Origin: Paraburkholderia sp.
GTDB taxonomy: Bacteria; Pseudomonadota; Gammaproteobacteria; Burkholderiales; Burkholderiaceae
NCBI RefSeq assembly: GCF_024281035.1
Contig: NZ_JAMXLH010000025.1
Coordinates: 124,001 to 188,000, forward strand
Direction: 5' to 3'
DNA length: 64,000 nt
Shown here in pieces: positions 8,389 to 16,540 of this stretch. Each line of letters begins with the position of its first letter. Positions within the stretch are counted from its first letter, which is position 1. The notes beneath the pieces are model-generated. The model did no database searches, was not told where the DNA came from, and worked only from the letters and a program-made list of their open reading frames with translations. Made by a program: the position numbers and the translations under genes.

Positions 8389-9174
8389 ATGAACAACAAG
8401 CTAAAAACTGGCGCTATCCTCGGCCTGGCTGTATTACTTGGTGCTTGCGGAGCGCTGCCTCGTTCGCAATATAGCGGTGACGCGATGAAGTCGATCAAAA
8501 CGATCATTGTCGAAACGCCGCCGAAGACTCAATATTTCGCAGAAAGCGTGGGCGCTTCGCCGATCATTGTCCTGCCTGGAGTCGGTATCGCCGCCGCAGC
8601 AGCCATTAGCGCTACTGTCGGCGCGTTGACTCCCCGAGACAATCCAACGTTTAACGACCTGGTCACTGCACAGATCGGTGAGTCCGATCTGAACCGCAGA
8701 TTCTTCGATCAGATCGAATCGGCGTTGCGTGAACAAGGATACGAGGTTCGGGAAGTTGACGGGAGCGCCCCGGATATGCCGAAGACTATTCTTCAGCGTG
8801 GCCAGATTCCCAAGCTGGAGGGAGCGGCCTATCGCGGCGCAGATGCCATCATGGCCGTGGCGGTCAAAACCGGATACTACTCCGCAGGCGTTTTCGAGCC
8901 GTACGTCAGGAACGTGAACGTGAACATAGCGATTTTCAAGGCGGACACGCTCAAGCCGATTTTCCGGGACCGCTTGCTCCACTACGCCATGCACGACAAT
9001 GCATACAACTATTCACGCTTTTCAGACGTGACTTCGGATCTTCCCCACGCCATCCACGGGATAGACGAGGCCATGATGAATTTCGTTCCAGAGTTCGATG
9101 CCGACATGCAAGCGAGCCGCGGCATTCCATCGCCAACGGCACGAACGAAAGATTTTGGATCGATGCTTCACTGA
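8389..9174 (+). CDS. predicted lipoprotein, function unknown (261 aa)
   Basis: ATG 8389 opens a lipoprotein signal MNNKLKTGAILGLAVLLGACG with lipobox LGAC, so cysteine 20 or so should be acylated. The mature part includes a glycine/alanine-rich hydrophobic stretch (LPGVGIAAAAAISATVGAL), which could be a membrane-inserted or flexible segment, and then a soluble domain (FDQIESALREQGYEVREV, YRGADAIMAVAVKTGYYSAGVF) reminiscent of periplasmic lipoproteins that test an a/b fold. It ends ARTKDFGSMLH. Monocistronic. I do not recognise a named family; envelope location is well supported, function is not. Confidence 0.75.
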   Translation: MNNKLKTGAILGLAVLLGACGALPRSQYSGDAMKSIKTIIVETPPKTQYFAESVGASPIIVLPGVGIAAAAAISATVGALTPRDNPTFNDLVTAQIGESDLNRRFFDQIESALREQGYEVREVDGSAPDMPKTILQRGQIPKLEGAAYRGADAIMAVAVKTGYYSAGVFEPYVRNVNVNIAIFKADTLKPIFRDRLLHYAMHDNAYNYSRFSDVTSDLPHAIHGIDEAMMNFVPEFDADMQASRGIPSPTARTKDFGSMLH

Positions 9175-9197
9175 TTCCGGCAGCATGTAGCCTGCGC

Positions 9198-9380
9198 ATG
9201 TCACCAACTGGTGCGCCGATCAGATTGACGCGCATCGTGACGGGACTGCATGCGCTCAAGCGCGTCGCAAAACCGGAAGAGCTTGCGCGGGCGGCGCTCT
9301 ATCTTGCATCCGACGATTCGTCCTTCGTGACGGGCACGGCTTCACTGGTCGATGGCGGGGCGTCGATTACGCGCACATGA
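9198..9380 (+). pseudogene. C-terminal remnant of an SDR-family oxidoreductase
   Basis: The frame reads GLHALKRVAKPEELARAALY then LASDDSSFVTGTASLVDGG, which is the standard C-terminal block of classical short-chain dehydrogenases (substrate loop end, helix, and the FVTG...DGG motif). The Rossmann domain, the TGxxxGxG motif and the YxxxK catalytic pair are missing upstream, where only unrelated sequence follows the preceding lipoprotein gene. About 50 of 250 residues remain, so this is a fossil rather than a functional gene. Confidence 0.75.
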
Positions 9381-9463
9381 TGTGTGCGGGCGCAACGTTG
9401 TCTGGCATCCATAAGTCGTGCGTGGCAAGCATGTCCACGGCACCCAGCGGTCGCTCGGTGAGG

Positions 9464-9907
9464 TCATGCACCGATACGCACGTTGCATTTCGCGGCGATC
9501 TCCAGCAGCTTCGCAACATCCGGCGGGCCAGGCGGCACTTCCGCGTCGATCATCGTGAACAGCGCCGAGGCCTCGCCGGTGTGCCCGGCCACGGAAAGCA
9601 TTTCGCAGCCGCCCACACCCATCGTGAAACTATGCACGGCGCCGGCCGGCACATGAACGAGCGTGCCCGGCATCGCGGTGGTGGTCATGCCGTTACAACT
9701 GATGTCGACGCTGCCCTTGATGACGTAAAACGACTCGTCCCAGTCGTGGCTGTGAGGAGGCGGGCCGCTCCCTTCCGGGCCTTCCTGAAGGAAGATTTCA
9801 TAGCCATGCGTCGCCTCGCGCGATGCCAATACGGTGATTTTTTCACCGACGACATTGAGGGCGCGCGCGTATTCGCCTGGCGTCACCACAAACGGTTGCG
9901 GGTTCAT
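9464..9907 (-). CDS. cupin-domain protein
   Basis: 147 aa from ATG 9907 (MNPQPFVVTPGEYARAL), chosen because AAGGAAA lies about 10 nt upstream; the longer frame to 10051 has no such site and no family similarity. A single conserved beta-barrel cupin is evident: PPPHSHDWDESFYVIKGSVDI (metal-binding H-x-H...E motif 1) and PGTLVHVPAGAVHSFTMG (motif 2 with H). Such small cupins bind a divalent metal and can be dioxygenases, isomerases or sensors; the substrate is unknown. It is intact although flanked by SDR and hydrolase remnants, so it may be a survivor of a former catabolic cluster. Confidence 0.8.
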   Translation of the reverse strand: MNPQPFVVTPGEYARALNVVGEKITVLASREATHGYEIFLQEGPEGSGPPPHSHDWDESFYVIKGSVDISCNGMTTTAMPGTLVHVPAGAVHSFTMGVGGCEMLSVAGHTGEASALFTMIDAEVPPGPPDVAKLLEIAAKCNVRIGA

Positions 9908-10111
9908 ATCTATGGTTTCCTTCGATGTGCAGGCCGTTGAGCGTGTGACGTACTCACCGCCAATCGCCACGCGCGCAATGATGAGAGGAATGATGGCCGC
10001 CCCGGTTTTAGCGCCTCGGCCTGCGTCGATGACTGGCGCCGCACCGGCCAATACAGCGTAAGCACAGGCTTGCGCCGTTGTATGTGGTCTAGCGCACGCA
10101 GGTCGCGCGTA

Positions 10112-10425
10112 TCACCGCACCCTGCGCGCGAAAAATTCGCGCGTCAACTGTGCGACCTCATCGGTCGCCTCGTCCAACGCGAAATGACCGGCCGTCGAGC
10201 AGATGAACTTCCGCCTCAGGCACGTCGCATTGCCAGGCGTGGCCACCCTGTACGGCAAACGACGGATTATGACGGCCCCATACCACCAGCAGCGGCGGTC
10301 GGTGCTCACGCAACCAGGCTTGCCAGCGCGGATAGGCGGCTACGTTGTTGCGATAGTCGTAGAAGAGTTCAGTCTGGATAACGACCTGCCCCGGGCGAGA
10401 CAGAAACGCGAATTCATCAGACCAG
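10112..10425 (-). pseudogene. alpha/beta hydrolase, N-truncated and frameshifted
   Basis: Reading the minus strand from about 10425, one frame gives WSDEFAFLSRPGQVVIQTEL, FYDYRNNVAAYPRWQAWLRE, HRPPLLVVWGRHNPSF and DVPEAEVHLLDG. The sense then moves to another frame giving AGHFALDEATDEVAQLTREFF, the histidine-bearing end of the fold. The switch falls near 10200 and is explained by one extra G in the LLDAGHF motif. The first half (HGxP oxyanion region and nucleophile elbow) is absent. Together these show a dead epoxide-hydrolase/dehalogenase-like gene rather than a sequencing artefact, although a single-base error cannot be excluded for the frameshift alone. Confidence 0.75.
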
Positions 10426-10566
10426 AATTGAAGCTAACCACGCCGATGGGGTTAACCAGGCTGTGGCCTGTGGCATGGGCATCGGCATTGCGACGCTGTG
10501 GCAGATCCGCCCGCTGCTCGAAGGCGGCAGCGGCGGATACGTTGATTGGCCGGTATTGACTTTAAG
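10412..10566 (+). pseudogene. LysR-type regulator remnant (substrate-binding domain piece)
   Basis: From about 10421 the plus strand reads TRIEANHADGVNQAVACGMG then IGIATLWQIRPLLEGG, closely following the LysR effector-domain pattern (N..AL..A...G.GIA.LP...). No DNA-binding half is present upstream, where the opposite strand carries the hydrolase remnant, and the frame decays into a stop at about 10568. A fossil joined directly to another fossil. Confidence 0.6.
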
Positions 10567-10704
10567 GTGATCCGGCGTATCCAGCTTTGATATTACGTAT
10601 GATGCCGCGCTCAGAGCTTTCGGCGCGGCTTGCGCGCCGTGTGCTGGATTCGAAGAACCGTGCGGCCGATCTGATGAGCAACGACCCTGGCGGCCGATTG
10701 TACT

Positions 10705-10995
10705 TCAGGCGTTCGCGGCTTGTTCCTTCACCCAGAACACCAGCACTGAAGTTTCTTCTTCGAAGCGCTCGGCATGCTCGGCGCCAGCCGGGATGATGCA
10801 CCATTCACCGCTGCTCACCGGCCGTTCGGTGCCGTCCAGCGTCAGGTGGAGCGTACCAGCGCTGACCAGCACGTAGTTGGTGCTGGGATGCGTGTGCAGC
10901 GGACTGCCATGATTGTTCCGGGTAGCAACGGTGACGTCGCAGCGCTCGCCTTTGATTCTGCCAAGGGCAAGCAGAGCGTCAGGGATATGTGACAT
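10705..10995 (-). CDS. small single-domain cupin protein
   Basis: 96 aa starting MSHIPDALLALGRIKGE at ATG 10995, with GAGGAAG about 6 nt upstream. The cupin motifs are GSPLHTHPSTNYVLVSAGTL (H-x-H plus downstream residues) and SGEWCIIPAGAEHAERFEE (second motif with H). It is short but complete for the family of minimal cupins. Predicted cytoplasmic metal-binding enzyme or sensor of unknown substrate. It is separated from the other cupin by hydrolase and LysR remnants. Confidence 0.8.
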   Translation of the reverse strand: MSHIPDALLALGRIKGERCDVTVATRNNHGSPLHTHPSTNYVLVSAGTLHLTLDGTERPVSSGEWCIIPAGAEHAERFEEETSVLVFWVKEQAANA

Positions 10996-11411
10996 TTAAG
11001 ACTTCCTCGAGAGTGGAACATCGCAAGTTTAGCGGCGCCGACAAGGGTTGTGCCGATAGTTGACACCCCAAAAGGGACGGTCGCGCGGCCTGTAAGCGAA
11101 CGCAAGCCACTCCACTCATCTTCCTTATTTAGTGCAGTTAAAAATTCATCGGACGAATCGGCGGCGCAAACGAAGCGAAACGACCGTCAAGCTCGCCACC
11201 CGCAGTCTTACGAACCTGTATAACGGTGGCTTTTCCGGGCCGGGCAAGAAGTTCTTTTCTCGAAGGCAGCTGTGCGCTGCAGCGACTTTCCGGGAAGCGA
11301 CGCCGCAAGAGCGAACTCCTTCTTTTTGGCAAACGTTTGCGGTCAAGGTATCAAGTCTCACCTTCCCACGCCGAAAACGCGTACATCGCCACGAAACTTT
11401 GGAGGCCCGAC
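10996..11411. other. intergenic region
   Basis: About 415 bp upstream of the lipoprotein/transglycosylase operon. Frames crossing it on the plus strand are continuous with the next gene but give arginine/lysine-rich, low-quality peptide and lack a ribosome binding site. The AT-richer stretch around 11120-11150 may hold the operon promoter. No other feature recognised. Confidence 0.4.
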
Positions 11412-11786
11412 GTGACGCGCGTTGTGCTTTTACTAGCCGTAATGTTTGTGACAGGTTGCGCACAACTGCAGCAGCCCAACACGGCTCAAGCCGGGAAACC
11501 TGTGGTGTCGAACGTGATCATGAAATTCGACATTCCCGCCGATGCACTTGGCGCACGCGATCCGCAACTGACTGCGGTGCTCGCCAAGGCGGGCGCGCTC
11601 GCCGCCTCGCAGAAGCAGCCCACCGTGATCCGCGTGACGGCGCTGGCCCAGGACTTCAAGTACATCAACCTGGCGATCTGGCGGGGAGTGCCGCAGCACG
11701 GGCTCAAACCCACGCTCGAAAACCTTACGTCCGGCGCGAACCAGGCGTACAGCGTCTCGATCGAGCCGCAACATGCGGGGAGCTGA
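11412..11786 (+). CDS. predicted lipoprotein, first gene of a transglycosylase operon
   Basis: 124 aa from GTG 11412, which follows a perfect GGAGG at 11401-11405 (6-nt spacing); the frame is open further upstream but without support. The N-terminus VTRVVLLLAVMFVTGCAQ is a lipoprotein signal with lipobox VTGC. The mature domain (IMKFDIPADALGARD, VLAKAGALAASQKQPTVIRV, FKYINLAIWRGV) is not one I recognise. It is followed after 4 bp by a secreted protein and then a lytic transglycosylase, so the three probably act together at the cell wall, as in pilus or secretion assembly loci. Confidence 0.75.
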   Translation: MTRVVLLLAVMFVTGCAQLQQPNTAQAGKPVVSNVIMKFDIPADALGARDPQLTAVLAKAGALAASQKQPTVIRVTALAQDFKYINLAIWRGVPQHGLKPTLENLTSGANQAYSVSIEPQHAGS

Positions 11787-11790
11787 CACG

Positions 11791-12120
11791 ATGCGCCTGA
11801 TTGCTTTCGCCGCGCTATCGCTATGCTTGTGTTCAGCCGCGTGGGCCGGCCAGCCCGCCGGCGGCACGCCTGCAACCGCTGCCGCCACAGCCTCTGCGGA
11901 CAAGGTCTACCCGCCGCTGCCCTCGCTCGCCATGCTGCCGCCCTCCATCGGCGACGACGACGAACTTCCCGCGCCGCACTCGACATGGCACGGCAAGAAG
12001 AAGATGCGCCAGCACGATTGCCGCTGCGCGATGCCGACGCCGCGACTCGTCGTCTCCGATACGTCGCGCACCTATCTCCATGACATCGAGCAAAAGCTCG
12101 ATTCCGCGCTGGCGCAGTAA
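11791..12120 (+). CDS. small secreted protein, second gene of the operon
   Basis: 109 aa from ATG 11791 with GGGAGC about 9 nt upstream, 4 bp after the lipoprotein stop. Signal peptide MRLIAFAALSLCLCSAAWAG with cleavage near AWA-G. The mature chain has a low-complexity Ala/Pro part, an acidic DDDELP, and a C-terminal region with a close cysteine pair (QHDCRCAMP) and a final helix (YLHDIEQKLDSALAQ). No known domain. Tight spacing indicates cotranscription with its neighbours. Confidence 0.7.
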   Translation: MRLIAFAALSLCLCSAAWAGQPAGGTPATAAATASADKVYPPLPSLAMLPPSIGDDDELPAPHSTWHGKKKMRQHDCRCAMPTPRLVVSDTSRTYLHDIEQKLDSALAQ

Positions 12121-12143
12121 AGCAGAACCTGGAGCACCGACCC

Positions 12144-12635
12144 GTGGCCCCGCACAAGACCAACACCTTCCGCCCTTTGCGAGTGGGGGCCCTATGCGCC
12201 TGGGCGGCGCTGCTGGCGCTCGGCAGTTCGGCCGCACATGCCGCCCCGCCCGCCGACGATTGCTTCGACAGGGCCGGCGCTTACCAGGGCGTCAATCCGC
12301 TCGTGCTGCGCGCGGTGGCGTGGCGTGAATCGAAAGGCGACGCGACCGCCATCAACCGCAACGCCAACGGTTCAATCGACGTGGGGCAATTGCAGATCAA
12401 TTCGATCCACTTTCCGGAACTCGAGAGTCGGGGCATTCCGCACCGCGCGCTCACGGACCCGTGCGTGAATATCTTCGTGGCCGCCTGGCTGCTCAAGCAG
12501 AAGATGGTGCGATACGGCAACACGTGGCGCGCAATCGGCGCATACCACTCGGAATCGCCGCACGAGCGCGACGCCTACGCACGCAGCATCCAGGCGATTC
12601 TCGCGAACTGGGGGCTGTTGCGGCCGCAGCAGTGA
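12144..12635 (+). CDS. soluble lytic transglycosylase (SLT domain, IagB/IpgF type)
   Basis: 163 aa from GTG 12144 with CTGGAG about 9 nt upstream. A signal peptide (AALLALGSSAAHA) leads to a goose-lysozyme-like SLT domain: CFDRAGAYQGVNPLVLRAVA, then WRESKGD with the catalytic glutamate, INRNANGSIDVGQLQINSIHF and a C-terminal CVNIFVAAWLLKQKMVRYGN, then WRAIGAYHSE. This is the compact family that opens peptidoglycan for type III/IV secretion or pilus machines. The linked lipoprotein and secreted protein support an envelope-assembly role; the partner machine is not in this window. Confidence 0.88.
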   Translation: MAPHKTNTFRPLRVGALCAWAALLALGSSAAHAAPPADDCFDRAGAYQGVNPLVLRAVAWRESKGDATAINRNANGSIDVGQLQINSIHFPELESRGIPHRALTDPCVNIFVAAWLLKQKMVRYGNTWRAIGAYHSESPHERDAYARSIQAILANWGLLRPQQ

Positions 12636-12735
12636 GGTTCAGGCGCAGATCCCGCGATGTCGTTGCCAGTGCAACGGCCGAGTGAAGCTCCGTTGCCGGA
12701 CGTGCGGAAACGAAAAGCCGTGCACAATACCGCCC

Positions 12736-12951
12736 ATGCGAGCCCCAGACCTTGAACGCCTTGTCACCGTCGCCATGCCCTTCGGCAAATACAAAGGCCG
12801 GCTCATCGCCGACCTGCCCGGGCATTACCTTAATTGGTTTGCCCGCGAAGGATTCCCGCGGGGCGAGCTCGGGCAGCTGCTCGCACTGATGCAAGAGATG
12901 GACCATAACGGCCTGAGGGACTTGCTTGAGCCGCTACGCAAGCGAGGATAG
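12736..12951 (+). CDS. DUF3820 family protein
   Basis: 71 aa from ATG 12736 (MRAPDLERLVTVAMPFGKYKG). The run AMPFGKYKGRLIADLPGHYL with NWFAREGFPRGELGQLL is the DUF3820 signature (MPFGKYKG...LP..YL.WF). The family is small, cytoplasmic and mostly uncharacterised; some members are annotated as quorum-sensing-linked putative virulence factors. An upstream extension with a CRTCGNEKPC cysteine motif is in frame to 12682, but that part has no start preceded by a good ribosome binding site. Confidence 0.85.
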   Translation: MRAPDLERLVTVAMPFGKYKGRLIADLPGHYLNWFAREGFPRGELGQLLALMQEMDHNGLRDLLEPLRKRG

Positions 12952-13091
12952 CGCGCCAGTCAGGCGCTAGCCCGGCAGCCCATCGCGCCTGGAACCCGCA
13001 TCTGCACGAAATCTGCGTGAGCGATGGAATAGCTCCGCATCCGATGGGTTCACTCCTGTGAGACACCTGTTTCCACAACGGGAGAACCAAC

Positions 13092-13586
13092 GTGCGCGCC
13101 CCCAATCCTCATACGGAGCGGATGCTCCTGAGCGTCGTCATCGTCCTGACGATCTCGGCGCTTTGCGGCTCGCCTGCCTTTGCTGCGCGTTTGCAAACCA
13201 CGGCCTCCGACGAAGCGCCCTTCCTGGCGGAGAACAATACCGCCATGACGACGATGATGGATGGCATGGCCGTGAAGCCCACGGGCGACGTCGATCGCGA
13301 TTTCGTCGCCTTGATGGTGCCTCACCATCAAGGCGCCATCGACATGGCACAGGCCGAACTGCGTTACGGGCACAACGAACAGTTACGCCGCATCGCCCAA
13401 GAAATCGTCGTCGAGCAGCAACAGGAAATCGTCGCCATGCGCGTCGCACTCGGGCAGGCATTGCCGCCGCCGGCCCCCGCTCCGGACCAGCAAAAACCCG
13501 CTCCTAAGCCTGCCGCCCCAGCCCACCCCGGATCCGGCGACAACATGCAAATGAACATGCTCAACCCTATGCGCGAGGACCAGTGA
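13092..13586 (+). CDS. DUF305 family exported protein
   Basis: 164 aa from GTG 13092 with GGGAGAA about 7 nt upstream. Signal peptide-like segment LLSVVIVLTISALCGSPAFAA. The DUF305 core is DRDFVALMVPHHQGAIDMAQ (the MxxHHxxAIxMA helix) with LRRIAQEIVVEQQQEIVAMR after it. A proline/alanine-rich linker and MQMNMLNPM tail follow. DUF305 is a ferritin-like helical domain often linked to copper or other metals; the methionine/histidine content fits metal binding in the periplasm. It overlaps the next gene (TGATG), so the two are translationally coupled. Confidence 0.85.
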   Translation: MRAPNPHTERMLLSVVIVLTISALCGSPAFAARLQTTASDEAPFLAENNTAMTTMMDGMAVKPTGDVDRDFVALMVPHHQGAIDMAQAELRYGHNEQLRRIAQEIVVEQQQEIVAMRVALGQALPPPAPAPDQQKPAPKPAAPAHPGSGDNMQMNMLNPMREDQ

Positions 13587-15064
13587 TGAAACGCCAGTCG
13601 ATTTTTACCATCATGCTGTCGGCAACCGCGCTAGCCGCGGCGCAGTTCGCGTGGGCAGGACAGGCTCCGGGATCGCTGTCCGACCCGGACATTCCGGTAA
13701 GCCATCACGATCGCGTCTACGCTGCCGAGCAGTTTTCCAATACGGTGTCCGTGATCGACCCGGCCGACAACAAGCTGGTCGGCCTGATTCGTCTCGGCGA
13801 TCCCTCGCCGGGCAATTTCAGCCCTTTGTACAAGGGCCAATTGCTGGTGCACGGCATGGGTTACTCGCCGGACCATCACACGATTGCGGTCGTCTCGATC
13901 GGATCGAACGCAGTTTCATTCATCGACACGCAGACTAACGCCGTCAAGCATGTCACCTACGTCGGCCGCTCGCCTCATGAGGCTTTCTTCACACCCGATG
14001 GAAAAGAAGTGTGGGTGACCGTGCGAGGTGAAAACTATGTCGCGGTACTCGACGGCAAGACGTATGAGGAGAAGACGCGCATTACTGTCCCGGCTGGTCC
14101 CGGCATGCAGATATTCTCGCCGGACGGGAAGTACGGTTATGTCTGTTCGTCCTTCAATCCGGAGACTGAGGTAGTGTCCGTGGCCGACCACAAGATCGTC
14201 GGCACCGTCAAACAGGCCAGCCCCTTCTGTCCCGACCTCGCGGCGACGCCCGACGGCAAGCAGGTCTGGTTCACGCTCAAGGACATCGGCAAGGTCCAGG
14301 TATTCGACGCAAGGCCCCCGTTTGCGCTCATCAAAACACTCGACACCGGTCCGATCACGAATCACGTGAATATCGTGCATAACCCAAGGGGCACGTTCGC
14401 GTACGTCACCGTTGGCGGCCTGAACGTGGTCAAGGTGTTTCGAACCGACGACTTCTCACAGGTCGCGACGATCCCCGTCGGCAACCTGCCGCATGGACTG
14501 TGGCCTTCGGGGGACGGCAGCCGCATCTATGTCGGCCTCGAAAACGCCGATGCGATGGGCGCGATCGACACGCTGACCAACACGGTCATCGCAACTGTGC
14601 CCATTGGTCAGGCGCCGCAGGCCGTCACCTATGTGCCGAATGCAGTACCGGAAGGTGACGGTGCGCAAAACCTGCAGACACTCGGCCTGGCTGGCGAGAG
14701 CGTTCATCTTGCACTGCTGCCGGTCGGGGCGGGCAAGCGCGCGGATGCCGTAAATGCACCGACGACCGTCGCGTTGTTCGACCAGGGGCTCGTACAGGTT
14801 CTGCAGGCCGCTGTCACCGGCCTCCAGCCGAAGCAGCCCTATGTACTCGGTCTTGTCGACAACCCCGATGGCACGGGTGAAGTGCAGGTGCTTGCGAATT
14901 TCATGTCTAATCCAGCGGGCTCGGCGGTCGTCAATACCCTCGGCCAGATTCGCCAACTGGTCGCAACGGGAGCGAGCACCGCTGGGGACAAGCGCCGCTA
15001 CCTCGTAGTCGCCCCTCAAATAGCGGGCAAGCCCGGGGCTCCTGTGCAGGTGCAGGCGCTGTGA
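13586..15064 (+). CDS. YncE-like beta-propeller protein, exported
   Basis: 492 aa from ATG 13586 (GTG 13583 also possible), overlapping the DUF305 stop by one base and preceded by GCGAGGA. Signal peptide MKRQSIFTIMLSATALAAAQ...AWA-G. The chain is made of propeller blades of the YVTN type: VYAAEQFSNTVSVIDPADNK, GYSPDHHTIAVVSIG, EVWVTVRGENYVAVLDGKTY, IYVGLENADAMGAIDTLTN. After blade 7 (about residue 355) comes an extra domain (QTLGLAGESVHLALLPVGA to the end) resembling immunoglobulin-like surface domains. Periplasmic, probably metal-associated through its partner; enzymatic activity is not evident. Confidence 0.85.
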   Translation: MKRQSIFTIMLSATALAAAQFAWAGQAPGSLSDPDIPVSHHDRVYAAEQFSNTVSVIDPADNKLVGLIRLGDPSPGNFSPLYKGQLLVHGMGYSPDHHTIAVVSIGSNAVSFIDTQTNAVKHVTYVGRSPHEAFFTPDGKEVWVTVRGENYVAVLDGKTYEEKTRITVPAGPGMQIFSPDGKYGYVCSSFNPETEVVSVADHKIVGTVKQASPFCPDLAATPDGKQVWFTLKDIGKVQVFDARPPFALIKTLDTGPITNHVNIVHNPRGTFAYVTVGGLNVVKVFRTDDFSQVATIPVGNLPHGLWPSGDGSRIYVGLENADAMGAIDTLTNTVIATVPIGQAPQAVTYVPNAVPEGDGAQNLQTLGLAGESVHLALLPVGAGKRADAVNAPTTVALFDQGLVQVLQAAVTGLQPKQPYVLGLVDNPDGTGEVQVLANFMSNPAGSAVVNTLGQIRQLVATGASTAGDKRRYLVVAPQIAGKPGAPVQVQAL

Positions 15065-15069
15065 CTGGA

Positions 15070-15103
15070 TCTGCCGCTGCGAGATGTCGTTTGCAGCGGC
15101 AGA
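15070..15103. terminator. bidirectional terminator hairpin
   Basis: Perfect 11-bp inverted repeat TCTGCCGCTGC (15070-15080) / GCAGCGGCAGA (15093-15103), centred between the convergent propeller (+) and porin (-) genes. Confidence 0.75.
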
Positions 15104-15106
15104 AGT

Positions 15107-16255
15107 TCAGAACATCTTGCGCAAGCCAATCGCGGCGCCCACATTATTGCTTCGTCCGAGCGAATCAACCGCGCCCGTGATTTTGTCGGTCGTACCGGGA
15201 TAATCGGCAGCAAACGCGCCATTGCCACGCGAAAAATCCACGGTGCCATAAATTTCCGTGTGTTTCGACAGGGAATATTCGGCGAGCACAGTAGCGGAAT
15301 AGTTAATGCCCGAACCCAGCGTGCCGTCGATCAGTTCGGCGTTACGCGTGTGTCCGTAATAGCCGGCCACGGTAATCAGCAGCGGGCGGGTCGCCTGCCA
15401 GTTCGCGCCGATGTAGAGCGTGTCATCGATTCGATTCGGGCTGGTGCCAGCCAGTTTCGGCGCGCCGGACTGTTGCATGTTGCCGTCGGTCGTGCCGGTA
15501 CGATCTTGCGCATGAAGCCACCCGGCCAAAAGGCGAATGGCGGGCGTGATCTGGTAGGCACCGCTGACATGAAGCAGATTGATCTTTGCGCCGTTGATCG
15601 CGCTACCCTGAGCCTGGGTAACCGAAGTCTGTTGAAAGCCAGCGCCCAGTAACGCCGGTCCACGCTCATAGCTCAATTCGACGGCATAGGTGCTGCCAAG
15701 GCCTACCGCGCCCGCTTGATTTCCGAATCCATAGATTGCATCAATGCTAAATCCATTGGTGCTCAACTTGTATTTGATACTGTTGTTGATCGTGAGATAG
15801 GGGCCGATGCCATTCCACATCCAACTATCCTGCCAATAGTTGCCCACGGTGAACGGATCGAATATATCGCCCATGGTGTCGTAGAGCGGGGCATATTGAT
15901 TGCCCAGCGTCACCGCGCCGTAACGGTCGCTCGACAGGCCAACGTAGGCTTGACGGCTGAACAGCGTGTCACGTTGGTGAAGCGCTCCACTATTCGCTTG
16001 AAAGCCATTTTCCAGTCGAAAGATCGCGGATATCCCGCCGCCGAGATCTTCGGTTCCGCGCAAGCCCCAGCGGCTGTTTGTCTCCGGACCGACGACCATG
16101 CTGATCGAGTCCTTGCCATCGGCAGCGGCATTCGTCTGATAGCGCAACGCGGTATCCACGATACCGTACAACGTCACAGAACTCTGGGCATGGGCAGAAG
16201 TAGTGGCGACCGCGGTAAGTGCGCCAAGTGCCCCCGAAATAATGATTTTTTTCAT
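15107..16255 (-). CDS. Gram-negative porin (OmpC/OpcP type)
   Basis: 382 aa trimeric outer-membrane general porin. Signal peptide MKKIIISGALGALTAVATTS with cleavage at AHA-QS. Typical burkholderial porin features: start SSVTLYGIVDTALRYQTNA, RWGLRGTEDLGGGISAIFRLENGF, LFSRQAYVGLSSDRYGAVTLGNQ (constriction-loop region), LLAGWLHAQDR, and the terminal AAIGLRKMF with a C-terminal phenylalanine required for barrel insertion. Length matches the family. It is convergent with the beta-propeller gene and monocistronic. Confidence 0.95.
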   Translation of the reverse strand: MKKIIISGALGALTAVATTSAHAQSSVTLYGIVDTALRYQTNAAADGKDSISMVVGPETNSRWGLRGTEDLGGGISAIFRLENGFQANSGALHQRDTLFSRQAYVGLSSDRYGAVTLGNQYAPLYDTMGDIFDPFTVGNYWQDSWMWNGIGPYLTINNSIKYKLSTNGFSIDAIYGFGNQAGAVGLGSTYAVELSYERGPALLGAGFQQTSVTQAQGSAINGAKINLLHVSGAYQITPAIRLLAGWLHAQDRTGTTDGNMQQSGAPKLAGTSPNRIDDTLYIGANWQATRPLLITVAGYYGHTRNAELIDGTLGSGINYSATVLAEYSLSKHTEIYGTVDFSRGNGAFAADYPGTTDKITGAVDSLGRSNNVGAAIGLRKMF

Positions 16256-16540
16256 TTATATGTACCGTGGGAAGTCTGGGGGCGATATCCCGATAGCGGT
16301 ATCGAGTTGCCCTCCAGACGAACCTGCGGAGCATAGTTCGTTGCGATCTTTTGAAAAATTGCAGAATCTGGATTGGTCAATTCCAGAAATCGGAAGAATG
16401 CACGATTGACACGCCGCGACCGGCAGCTTTGGGAACCGCCAATGCCGGCAGAAACGCCTTCAGGTTTTCGGATCCAGACCTTTCAGTGGTCGAGCACCGC
16501 GAAGTTACGCGCGAATTGTTTGAGCACACAACCGGGAAGC

